This document shows positions 51,122 to 59,070 of a DNA stretch of 64,000 nt, in pieces. The notes below the pieces were generated by a model. It made no database searches. It had not been told where the DNA came from and saw only the letters and a program-made list of their open reading frames with translations. How positions within the stretch are numbered: the first letter of the stretch is position 1; the number at the start of each line of letters is the position of its first letter. This DNA is from Rickettsia rhipicephali str. 3-7-female6-CWPP (lineage in GTDB: Bacteria > Pseudomonadota > Alphaproteobacteria > Rickettsiales > Rickettsiaceae): positions 1,178,001 through 1,242,000 of the forward strand of contig NC_017042.1 in assembly GCF_000284075.1 (NCBI RefSeq). Reading direction: 5' to 3'. The position numbers and the translations under genes were made by a program.

Positions 51122-51284
51122 TATTAGCTCTTGGCTGCTTGGTTCGTGAGCTTAATATTAACCTAGGACTACCACTAACTTTTAGGACATCGTCCCTGTC
51201 TAATACTAATTCAGTTTAGATATATGAAGTCCACCTTTACATAAAGGTCTTTGAAGGATTTTAAGTAACGGCCAAAGCGGTTAT
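51122..51284 (+). ncRNA. ssrS: Probable 6S RNA
   Basis: Lies straight after zapA, the classical ssrS location. The ends pair (gctcttggctgctt near 51129 with aagtaacggccaaagc near 51263-51278) to close a long rod. The 3' part holds the small hairpin acctttacataaaggt (about 51233-51248), which matches the position of the hairpin in the 3' strand of the central bubble of other 6S RNAs. A further ggac..gtcc stem forms the terminal part. 6S RNA mimics an open promoter and binds sigma-70 RNA polymerase. No gene overlaps it. Confidence 0.65.
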
Positions 51285-51285
51285 G

Positions 51286-51410
51286 TATACTCGTTTAATT
51301 TGAAAAATTGGCTACGTTGTCTTTTGCTGATAATCCTCACGTACTAGTATGTACGCTGTGGTTATCAGCTTCAAGACGCCTTGCTCTTTTCCAAATTAAA
51401 CTTCGTCTAC
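51286..51410. repeat. Type X palindromic element
   Basis: tatactcgtttaatttgaaa opens it and tccaaattaaacttcgtcta closes it, core cctcacgtactagtatgtacgctg, arms cgtcttttgctgataa / ttatcagcttcaagacg. Between 6S RNA and the proP-like gene. Confidence 0.85.
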
Positions 51411-51443
51411 CTACTTTTCGTTTACTCACAGTATACCTTTAAA

Positions 51444-52685
51444 ATGAAACAAACAAAATCACGCAATAAAGTTCTCGGTGCTTTTTTAGGCACTATTATT
51501 GAATATTACGACTATAGTTTATATGGTTTTTCAGCGGCAATTATCGCTGATAAATTCTTTTCAGCCAGTACTGATCTATTAACAAAACTTGTAAATGTTT
51601 TTGCCGTTTATGCAGCAGCATATTTATCAAAGCCTATGGGTGCTTATATTTTTGGACGTATAGGGGATATATACGGTCGAAAAAAAGCCTTAAGTTTTAC
51701 GATTATCGGTATTGTAATCCCTACCTTAATAATAGGTTTATTGCCCGATTATGCCTCGATAGGAGTTTGGAGTACAATAATTTTAGTTTTATGTCGCTTC
51801 ATGCAAGGTATTTTTATTGGAGGGGAATATGACGGTGCAGCGATTTATGTTATTGAACATTTAGGAGCAAAATACCGATTTACTGCCTCGGCAATAACTA
51901 GATGTACAGGAGTAATGGGTTTATTATGCGGAATCGGTGCAACTAATTTCTTTAATTCTCATATTTTTCCGGAGTGGGGTTGGCGTATTCCGTTTTTACT
52001 AAGTTTACCACTTGCATTAATAACTCTTTATTATCGCCAGAAATTTGATGAAACACCGGCGTTTAAAAAAGCACACTATAGCCAAGATTCTATTGAAAAA
52101 CTTAGCTCTATAATTAAAAAGCAATGGAAAAATATTGCACGGTTAATATTTTTAGCCGGAGGTTTTGGAGCAACATATCAAATTGCGATCATCTTTATGA
52201 AGCAATATTTACCGATCATATTACCTTCAGTCGGTATTATTATGAGTTCTTTTTCGGTCTTAATAGTAATATGTTTTGCTGTTTGCATGCCGATTGCCGG
52301 TTTTATTGCCGATCGCTTAGGAGTTAATTCGGTATTAAAAATCGCATTTATATGTACTATTACAGCAAGTGTATTTTTTGTGATAGCAGTAAAATATCAA
52401 ATGACTAATTTAGGACTTGCAACTAGTTTAATGTTAGCTGCATCAGTTGCACCTTTTAATGCTCTTGCTCATAGTATAGTTATTAAGTCTTTTGTAGTTA
52501 AAGAACGCTATCGTGTTATAAGTTTAGGACATAATATCGGCTCAATGTTAATGTCCGGTACTGCTAATTATATTTGTGCAAAGGTAATAAAATCATTTGA
52601 TTTTAACCTATTCCCGATTTTATATCTTTGCATGTTTGCCGTACTTGCTTATTCTATGACCATATTATTTAACCATAATAGGTAA
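51444..52685 (+). CDS. ProP-like MFS proline/betaine or metabolite:proton symporter
   Basis: 413 residues, about 12 helices, from the metabolite:H+ symporter (ProP/ShiA/KgtP) group of the major facilitator superfamily. Family motifs: GTIIEYYDYSLYGFSAA, FGRIGDIYGRKKAL, RFMQGIFIGGEYDGAAIYVIEH. The likely substrate is proline, betaine or a dicarboxylate; rickettsiae carry many ProP-like paralogues and I cannot name the substrate. The frame is open from an ATG at 51381, but the first 21 residues come from the neighbouring type X repeat, so I start at 51444 (MKQTKSRNKVLG). No clear ribosome-binding site. Confidence 0.88.
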   Translation: MKQTKSRNKVLGAFLGTIIEYYDYSLYGFSAAIIADKFFSASTDLLTKLVNVFAVYAAAYLSKPMGAYIFGRIGDIYGRKKALSFTIIGIVIPTLIIGLLPDYASIGVWSTIILVLCRFMQGIFIGGEYDGAAIYVIEHLGAKYRFTASAITRCTGVMGLLCGIGATNFFNSHIFPEWGWRIPFLLSLPLALITLYYRQKFDETPAFKKAHYSQDSIEKLSSIIKKQWKNIARLIFLAGGFGATYQIAIIFMKQYLPIILPSVGIIMSSFSVLIVICFAVCMPIAGFIADRLGVNSVLKIAFICTITASVFFVIAVKYQMTNLGLATSLMLAASVAPFNALAHSIVIKSFVVKERYRVISLGHNIGSMLMSGTANYICAKVIKSFDFNLFPILYLCMFAVLAYSMTILFNHNR

Positions 52686-52752
52686 AAAATAAATCTTGAC
52701 GAAATAATGAATGTAAGTATCTTTATTTGTAATTTTTTTAACTTTAAATGTT

Positions 52753-53410
52753 ATGCATAAAATTTTTCATAAATCTATAATTTTTATTATCTTATCTATA
52801 CAAGGAAATATTAGTTTTACCGATGCAAACGGAAGTATATATGCTAGATATTGGTAATTGCAAAGAACGTAAATATGACTATGAAGATCATTTGGAAGAA
52901 TTGTTGAAGCAAGAAATTTCTTTAGCAATGCAGAAGAATGGTTTAAGAGTTAAGCTATTGCAACAACAAAGATATTAGAACACAAAAGCTTGATGATTTA
53001 GTATCTCGTTCCGTAGCTCCTATAATAATGCTTATACTGCTTTATATACGCCTTTATTATGGCCTGAAGCAAAAGCTTTCTCAATGACCTAAAATATAGG
53101 TGAACCTGTTATAATTTTAGGAGAAAAAACAGGAACTGATATATTTGTATTACTTAATTATGTGCAAATGATAAAGACTAATGGAGCTCGTACACGTGAC
53201 TTTTTAATGAGTGCTTTGGGTTGTTCAGTAAGTAATGCAGATAATATATTTATGTCTATAGGAATAGTAGAAGCCAAAAGTGGTAGAATATTATGGACTA
53301 ATGCAATGCCCCAAGCACAACCATTTAGTAGCTCTATTTTCTCTTCTCGTGATAAATCAGAAATTGGCAATTTTCATTCAGTAATAAATATGCTGTTATC
53401 TCCATTATAA
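52753..53410 (+). pseudogene. Dead gene for an exported protein of unknown function
   Basis: Starts at 52753 with a signal-peptide-like MHKIFHKSIIFIILSIQG. The frame then breaks near 52850 and 52975, and a stop (TAA at about 53093) lies before NIGEPVIILGEKTGTDIFVLL. The C-terminal part (LMSALGCSVSNADNIFMSIGIVEAKSGRILWTN) is open to 53410. The GRILW segment resembles periplasmic or lipoprotein families, but I cannot place it. Confidence 0.7.
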
Positions 53411-53467
53411 ACTGAATTTTGTGTCGTTCAGGGGTGGTTTTGGTGTGGCTTATTATTATTCCTCTCT

Positions 53468-53505
53468 GTCATCCCGTGATTTATTCACGGGATCCAGTAA
53501 AACAT
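53468..53505. repeat. Half palindromic repeat (tgtcatccc family)
   Basis: tgtcatcccgtgatttattc followed by acgggatccag: only the left half of the element is kept, between two converging pseudogenes. Confidence 0.6.
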
Positions 53506-53547
53506 ATAGTATGGGTAGACAAAACACATCTAATTTAAGTTCATAAA

Positions 53548-54499
53548 CTATAAATCGTTTTTATCAAATAGGAAAAATTCACCTATTTCAGGGATAATAA
53601 ACTTATTTTCATCAATATTATGTTTTTTCATAGCTTGTCGGAGTTCCAAAGGAGCGGCATTAAATGCTTCATCAGCTAATTGAAAGACGTCAAAATGACT
53701 AGCTATAGAATAATTTAGCGCCTAAGTCCAAATGAGTAAATACGGCTTCTTCAGGATGCATATGCACCGGTTTCATAAACCATCTTGGTTCATAAGCCCC
53801 TATCGGAATAAGGCTTATTAAAATATTATGTTTTTTTCCGATCTCTTTGAAAAGAGTATAGTTATAACCCGAATCACCTATAAAACAAATATCTCCTATC
53901 TTAGTTTTAATGATAAAAGTTCCCCATAATGCTTTATTTTTATCAAATATTCCTCTAGCCGACCAATGCTGTATCGGTTCTAAATAAAATTCTACATCGC
54001 CTTTAATTGCATCTTCTTGGAAACTTTTTGAATTTAGCTGTATTTCTTGTTCTTTATATGACTCTCCCCACCCTAAGGTAACAATTTCTGCATCGGTAAT
54101 ATGTTTTTTGATTATTACGTCATTCATTAGCGGTGTAATAATCTTAGGCTTATCTCGTACCCATAAATCTTTAATTGTTCTGATATCTCAATGGTCATAG
54201 TGATTATGGCTTATTAATATAACATCTATTTTAGGTCAATCAGTAAAATTAATACCGGGTTTTACCACTCTCTTTGGTCCTGCAAAAGTAAAAGGACTAA
54301 CCCGCTCCGACCGTACTGGATCGGTCAAGATATTTAAACCGTCTATTTGAATTTAAAAGGTTACATGCCCTACATAGGCTACTCGTACAGCGTCATCTCG
54401 ATCGCTTGATACTAATGCATTTCGTGGAACTCGTCTGTAGTCACGTACTAATGTAGTAACAAAACAAACTACCATACTATAAATCTGTTTTATAAACAT
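53548..54499 (-). pseudogene. Dead metallo-beta-lactamase-fold hydrolase (NAPE-PLD-like)
   Basis: A gene of about 317 codons that starts MFIKQIYSMVVCFVTTLV at 54499. Three in-frame stops interrupt the first third: after AYVGHVTF, at FTD*PKIDV and directly after the metal motif SHNHYDH. A frameshift follows near 53706. The rest is clear: LTDPVRSERVSPFTFAGPKR, HNHYDH, then WGESY, ALWGTFIIKTKIGDICFIGDSGYN and MKPVHMHPEEA. This is the N-acyl-phosphatidylethanolamine phospholipase D-like / RomA family, which cleaves phospholipid headgroups. Four lesions make it inactive. Confidence 0.9.
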
Positions 54500-54718
54500 A
54501 ATTTTTTAGTTTTTATAATTATTTACAATTAAGAGAATAAAAGTCAAAAAAAAGCAATAATTAAATTACAAAGGTTTATGAAATCTCGAATGCAAGGTTC
54601 GAATTTTCATGATATATTTTTTTAATTTAACTTTTTTGAAATGAACCTATTAACAGAATCACAATAGCATAATATACGTATATATTCCGAATAAATGAAG
54701 AGTAGTTAAACGAGTATA

Positions 54719-55198
54719 TTACCTATACTCGTAATCTTTGTGTAGTTTACTAGCGAGTGCCTGTTCCCATCTATCGCCATTTTGCAGTAATCTTTCTTTA
54801 TCGTAAATAAGTGCGGTATGAGTTAGACTTGCAAACTCAAAATTAGGACCTTCAACTATTGCATCTACAGGGCAAGCTGCCTGACATAATCCGCAATAAA
54901 TGCATTTTGTCATATCTATATCATAACGAGTAGTACGCCTGCTGCCATCTTCGCGTTCGTCCGCTTCAATTACTATCGCTTGTGCCGGACAAATCGCCTC
55001 ACAGAGTTTGCACGCAATGCAGCGTTCTTCACCATTTTCATAGCGACGCAGGGCATGTTCACCCTTAAATCTTGGACTAACAGGGCTTTTTTCATAAGGA
55101 TAATTTATGGTAACTTTGGGCTTAAAGAAATACTTTAAAGTCAAAGCCATCCCCCTTACTATCTCATATAGAAAAAACGATTTTAAATAGTTTATCAT
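54719..55198 (-). CDS. nuoI: NADH-quinone oxidoreductase subunit I
   Basis: 159 residues; carries the two 4Fe-4S clusters (N6a, N6b) of complex [17 protein letters not shown] and [17 protein letters not shown]-terminal amphipathic segment anchors it to the membrane arm. Length normal. It follows nuoH by 188 bases of repeat. The nuoJ-N genes do not follow here: next is a 219-bp gap and a pseudogene, so the nuo cluster is split, as known in Rickettsia. Confidence 0.96.
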   Translation of the reverse strand: MINYLKSFFLYEIVRGMALTLKYFFKPKVTINYPYEKSPVSPRFKGEHALRRYENGEERCIACKLCEAICPAQAIVIEADEREDGSRRTTRYDIDMTKCIYCGLCQAACPVDAIVEGPNFEFASLTHTALIYDKERLLQNGDRWEQALASKLHKDYEYR

Positions 55199-55260
55199 AA
55201 AAATTATATATTAAAGATCGATGTATTTCTCTGCGGGGCATTGCCCGTATGGATACCGAG

Positions 55261-55352
55261 TCATCATTGCGAGCAGCCGTAGGCTGCGTGGCAATCTCGT
55301 CAAATATCCTGAGATTGCTTTGTCAATTACTTCGTAATTTCCTCGCAATGAC
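55261..55352. repeat. Palindromic repeat (cgtcattgcg family)
   Basis: tcatcattgcgagcagccgt opens it and aatttcctcgcaatgacg closes it. Inside the nuo cluster, between nuoH and nuoI. Confidence 0.75.
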
Positions 55353-55386
55353 GGGTAAACCGATCAAGCAACAATGACAATAACAC

Positions 55387-56406
55387 CTAAATACTCGGTA
55401 AATTATCTGTATAAACAAGCACACTTGATACTAACACCACCCAAAATAAAGTCAGAGGTAAAAATACTTTCCAGCCAAGTCGCATTAATTGATCATAGCG
55501 ATATCTTGGTAAGGTCGCCCTAATCCATAAAAAACAAAACAATAAGAATCCGACCTTAAATACAAACCAAAAGAACCCCGGAATACAATCTAACCACGAT
55601 ATATTAAAGGGCGGCAAGTAACCTCCTAAAAAGAAAGTCGTAGTCATTGCACTAACTAATATCATATTAGCATATTCACCTAGAAAAAATAAAGCAAATC
55701 CCATAGAGGAATATTCAACATTATAGCCAGCAACTAACTCCGATTCTGCTTCAGGTAAATCAAAAGGTAATCTATTTGTTTCGGCAAGCACCGAGATAAA
55801 AAACACGACACCCATAGGTAGTAGCATTAAATCAATCCACCACGGCATTGTTCTTTGTGCTTTAATGATCTCACTTAAATTGAGAGTACCGGTAGTAAGT
55901 AGCACGGTAATAATAACCAGCCCCATCGACACTTCATAAGAAATCATTTGGGCAGAGGAACGTATAGCTCCTAAAAAAGCATATTTTGAGTTACTAGCCC
56001 AGCCGGCAATAATAATGCCGTAAACACTTAAAGAGGAAATAGCAAGAATATATAAAACACCTACATTAATATCTGCCAGAACTACGCCCTGTGCAAAGGG
56101 TATAACTGCCCAGCCGATTAAACTTAATATAAAAGTTATCATCGGTGCTAAAATAAATAATATTTTATCGGAATTGGTTGGAATGATCGGCTCTTTGAAT
56201 AAGAGCTTAACCGCATCAGCAATAGGCTGAAGTAATCCAAACGGACCGACAACGTTAGGTCCTCGTCGAAGCTGCATTAATCCAATAACACGACGCTCTG
56301 CATATGTTAAATACGCAACACACAATATTAAAGGGATAGTAATTGCAACTACCTTTAGAGCGATGATAATTAACGGAAAAATATATTCAAAAAAGAATTC
56401 TAGCAT
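55387..56406 (-). CDS. nuoH: NADH-quinone oxidoreductase subunit H
   Basis: 339 residues, eight to nine membrane helices; forms the quinone-binding site where the peripheral arm joins the membrane arm of complex I. Conserved loops [21 protein letters not shown] and [25 protein letters not shown] are intact. 121 bases of repeat separate it from nuoG. Confidence 0.97.
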   Translation of the reverse strand: MLEFFFEYIFPLIIIALKVVAITIPLILCVAYLTYAERRVIGLMQLRRGPNVVGPFGLLQPIADAVKLLFKEPIIPTNSDKILFILAPMITFILSLIGWAVIPFAQGVVLADINVGVLYILAISSLSVYGIIIAGWASNSKYAFLGAIRSSAQMISYEVSMGLVIITVLLTTGTLNLSEIIKAQRTMPWWIDLMLLPMGVVFFISVLAETNRLPFDLPEAESELVAGYNVEYSSMGFALFFLGEYANMILVSAMTTTFFLGGYLPPFNISWLDCIPGFFWFVFKVGFLLFCFLWIRATLPRYRYDQLMRLGWKVFLPLTLFWVVLVSSVLVYTDNLPSI

Positions 56407-56420
56407 GATTGTACTCTTAT

Positions 56421-56503
56421 TATATCATTCCCGCAAAAGTGGGAATCCAGAAAATAATTTACAAAAAAAGAGCTGGATTCCCGCTTTTGTGGGAATGATA
56501 TAT
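56421..56503. repeat. Palindromic repeat (catTccc family)
   Basis: tatatcattcccgcaaaagt opens it and cttttgtgggaatgatata closes it. Sits between nuoG and nuoH within the operon, so it would be in their transcript. Confidence 0.85.
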
Positions 56504-56527
56504 GGGGTGAGAATAGCATATTTTTCA

Positions 56528-58558
56528 TCATGCTGCCTCCCCGTTTCTTGCTTCCTTAGCCTCAACGCACTTAGCCATAGTGACCGAATTTTTACTAATC
56601 ACGTCAGTCATATAATAATTAATAGGTTCTGCAGTTATAGGCTCTTTTGATAACTTATCTTTAGAGCTAAACTTACTAAATTTATTTTCTATAATTCTAT
56701 CAATACTAGCAAATACCTTATATTCTTTAGCAAGCCTTACTCTTACTTCTTGCAAATTATCCATTCCGATATCTATTTTTAGATAACCAGCAAGCTCTTT
56801 AATAATTTCTATATCTTCTTTAGCTACCCCTACAGGCGATACTGCTTTTTCTGCTATTTGCGGTCTACCTTCTAAATTTACGTAAATTCCGCTCTGCTCG
56901 GTATAAGCAGCCGCAGGTAAAATTACGTCAGCACTGCTAGCACCTGCGTCCCCGTGATGTCCTTGATATATTATAAAAGTCGATTTCAGCTTATCAAATG
57001 GGACGGCGTCCGCTCCAAGTAAATAAGCGAGTTCCAACTCTTCGAGCTTAATAGGAGTATTAAAACCAATATCAAGACCGCCAACTATAGAAGCGTGATT
57101 ATGCAATATATTAAAGCCTTTCCAATCATCACGCATAATATTATATTCAGTCACTATCTTATGAATAAGCGACAATATAGCATATCCGTCATCTCTTGCA
57201 TATACACCGTCACCTACTATAATTATCAGATATTTTGCTGCTTTTAAGGCTTTCGTAAACTCATGAGTACCAATGGCTAGCTCCTCAATAATCTTAATAT
57301 CACTTCCTAAATCCTGAATTTTATAGGTTTGGTTATGCCCTCCACCTATTCTTGCTACTTTTAGTGAGTCGGCACGTACTCGCATACCTATTCTACTATT
57401 TAATACTGGAGCTATTTGCCTTGGATTTGCTCCGATTAGCAAACATAAATCAGCCTTTTCTATCTCTGCAATAGTAGTATTAAATAAATAATTGCCTCGC
57501 TGCGTGGTATCTAGTTTATAGTCAAACTGATTAACACTATAATTATTAGAACCAAGCTTTTGCAATAATGTTTTTAACATAAACATTGCTTCGACAGAAG
57601 AGAGAGAACCAGCAATAGCAGCAATCTTTTCTGGTTTTACTGATTTTATTTTATTCGCTACTGTCTTTAAAGCTTCACTCCAGCTAGCTTCTACTAACTT
57701 ACCGTTTTTTCTGATATAAGGACGATCCAAGCGCTGATATTTTAAACCGTCATAACTAAAACGATTCTTATCCGAAAGCCACTCTTCATTTATTTCTTCA
57801 TTAACACGAGGTAATATCCTCATTACCTCATCGCCTCTACTATCAATACGAATATTAGAACCTTCGGCATCATGCACTCCAATGCTAGCGGTATGTTTTA
57901 GCTCCCATTTACGAGCTTTAAAAGCATAAGGCTTAGAGTTCAAAGCACCGACGGGACAAATATCGATCATATTACCGGAAATTTCGGAATCTAAAGTTTG
58001 CTCTAAATATGAAGTTACTTCCATGTGTTCTCCACGGTGAATAGCTCCCATTTCCTCTATTCCCGCTATATCGCTAACAAATCTAATACATCTTGTGCAT
58101 TGTATGCATCTAGTCATCGCTGTTTTAATCAGCGGTCCCATATATTTATCTTTAATAGATCTCTTATTTTCGTGGAATCTATTAGTACCTTTGCCGTATC
58201 TGAAAGCTTGATCCTGTAAATCACACTCTCCGCCCTGATCACAAATAGGACAATCTAAAGGATGGTTAATCAGTAAAAACTCCATCACCCCTTCACGTGC
58301 TTTTTTTACCATAGGCGTATCGGTATGAATAACCATACCGTTACTTACCGGCATAGCACAAGAAGCTATAGGCTTTGGTGATTTTTCCATTTCAACCAAG
58401 CACATACGGCAATTACCAGCGATTTTTAGACGCTCATGATAACAAAAATGAGGGATTTCTTTTCCTGCTTGTGTACAGGCTTGATAAACGGTGCTACCTT
58501 CTGATACTTCTATTTCAGAGCCGTCTACGTTCAGCTTTATCATTTTTATTTTATCCAA
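56528..58558 (-). CDS. nuoG: NADH-quinone oxidoreductase subunit G (75-kDa)
   Basis: 676 residues; iron-sulphur backbone of the peripheral arm of complex I. N-terminal 2Fe-2S ligands (CHYERLKIAGNCRMC and the later SC), a 4Fe-4S site with His ligand (HPLDCPICDQGGECDLQD), then CIQCTRCIRF and DICPVGAL. The C-terminal molybdopterin-oxidoreductase-like domain (KIAAIAGSLSSVEAM, IYQGHHGDAGASSADVILPAA) carries no cofactor. Length normal for alphaproteobacteria. Its start overlaps the small membrane protein gene by 13 bases. Confidence 0.96.
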   Translation of the reverse strand: MDKIKMIKLNVDGSEIEVSEGSTVYQACTQAGKEIPHFCYHERLKIAGNCRMCLVEMEKSPKPIASCAMPVSNGMVIHTDTPMVKKAREGVMEFLLINHPLDCPICDQGGECDLQDQAFRYGKGTNRFHENKRSIKDKYMGPLIKTAMTRCIQCTRCIRFVSDIAGIEEMGAIHRGEHMEVTSYLEQTLDSEISGNMIDICPVGALNSKPYAFKARKWELKHTASIGVHDAEGSNIRIDSRGDEVMRILPRVNEEINEEWLSDKNRFSYDGLKYQRLDRPYIRKNGKLVEASWSEALKTVANKIKSVKPEKIAAIAGSLSSVEAMFMLKTLLQKLGSNNYSVNQFDYKLDTTQRGNYLFNTTIAEIEKADLCLLIGANPRQIAPVLNSRIGMRVRADSLKVARIGGGHNQTYKIQDLGSDIKIIEELAIGTHEFTKALKAAKYLIIIVGDGVYARDDGYAILSLIHKIVTEYNIMRDDWKGFNILHNHASIVGGLDIGFNTPIKLEELELAYLLGADAVPFDKLKSTFIIYQGHHGDAGASSADVILPAAAYTEQSGIYVNLEGRPQIAEKAVSPVGVAKEDIEIIKELAGYLKIDIGMDNLQEVRVRLAKEYKVFASIDRIIENKFSKFSSKDKLSKEPITAEPINYYMTDVISKNSVTMAKCVEAKEARNGEAA

Positions 58559-58902
58559 TAAGTCATAGGGTTTGGGTATGCTTTGTCTTCTATCATATAT
58601 TTAAAACCGATGGCAACACGAAGTATATACCAAACAGCGAGTATAAAGTATAGTACTACTCCAATCATGATAAACGTAAATATAAAACATACAATCCACC
58701 CAAGAACCCCAAGGCAAAAAGTACGAAATAAAAACACGTAATGACTAATTGCAAAGTTATCGCCTTTATCTTTGTTAAGATATGCAAAAAATACCCCGAT
58801 TAACGGCAATATCGGAGCTACTATCCCGCATAAATATAATATATATACCACAATTAAATTTTTCTTACCGCTCTTGGTATATTCTTTAAGATGCTTGTCC
58901 AT
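58546..58902 (-). CDS. Small multi-helix membrane protein (DUF4870-like)
   Basis: 118 residues with three to four hydrophobic segments (VYILYLCGIVAPILPLIGVFFAY shortened here: about 18-40, then 55-80 and 78-100) and a soluble C-terminus IEDKAYPNP. The loop FLNKDKGDNFAISHYVFLFRT-like (YLNKDKGDNFAISHYVFLF) resembles the DUF4870/Tic20-like family, often of unknown function. It overlaps nuoG by 13 bases and so is co-transcribed with the nuo genes. No known role in complex I. Confidence 0.8.
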   Translation of the reverse strand: MDKHLKEYTKSGKKNLIVVYILYLCGIVAPILPLIGVFFAYLNKDKGDNFAISHYVFLFRTFCLGVLGWIVCFIFTFIMIGVVLYFILAVWYILRVAIGFKYMIEDKAYPNPMTYWIK

Positions 58903-58955
58903 ATTTTTACCTCTTTATGTCGTTCCCGTGTGGCGTTGTTGCATGGCTATCTGAG

Positions 58956-59060
58956 TTGTCATTGCGAGCAGCCGTAGGCTGCGTGGCAATCTCATGAAAT
59001 AATAACAAACTCCCAAGATTGCGTACGTACAATTGCTACGCAATTTCCTCACAATGACGA
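58956..59060. repeat. Palindromic repeat (cgtcattgcg family)
   Basis: ttgtcattgcgagcagccgt opens it and aatttcctcacaatgacga closes it, between acnA and the small membrane gene. Confidence 0.75.
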
Positions 59061-59070
59061 TACCAGCAAA

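Noticed and set aside
54700..54735. gagtatat..atatactc palindrome at the nuoI end
   Set aside because: Short, no type X core or arms; perhaps a remnant, but too little to call.
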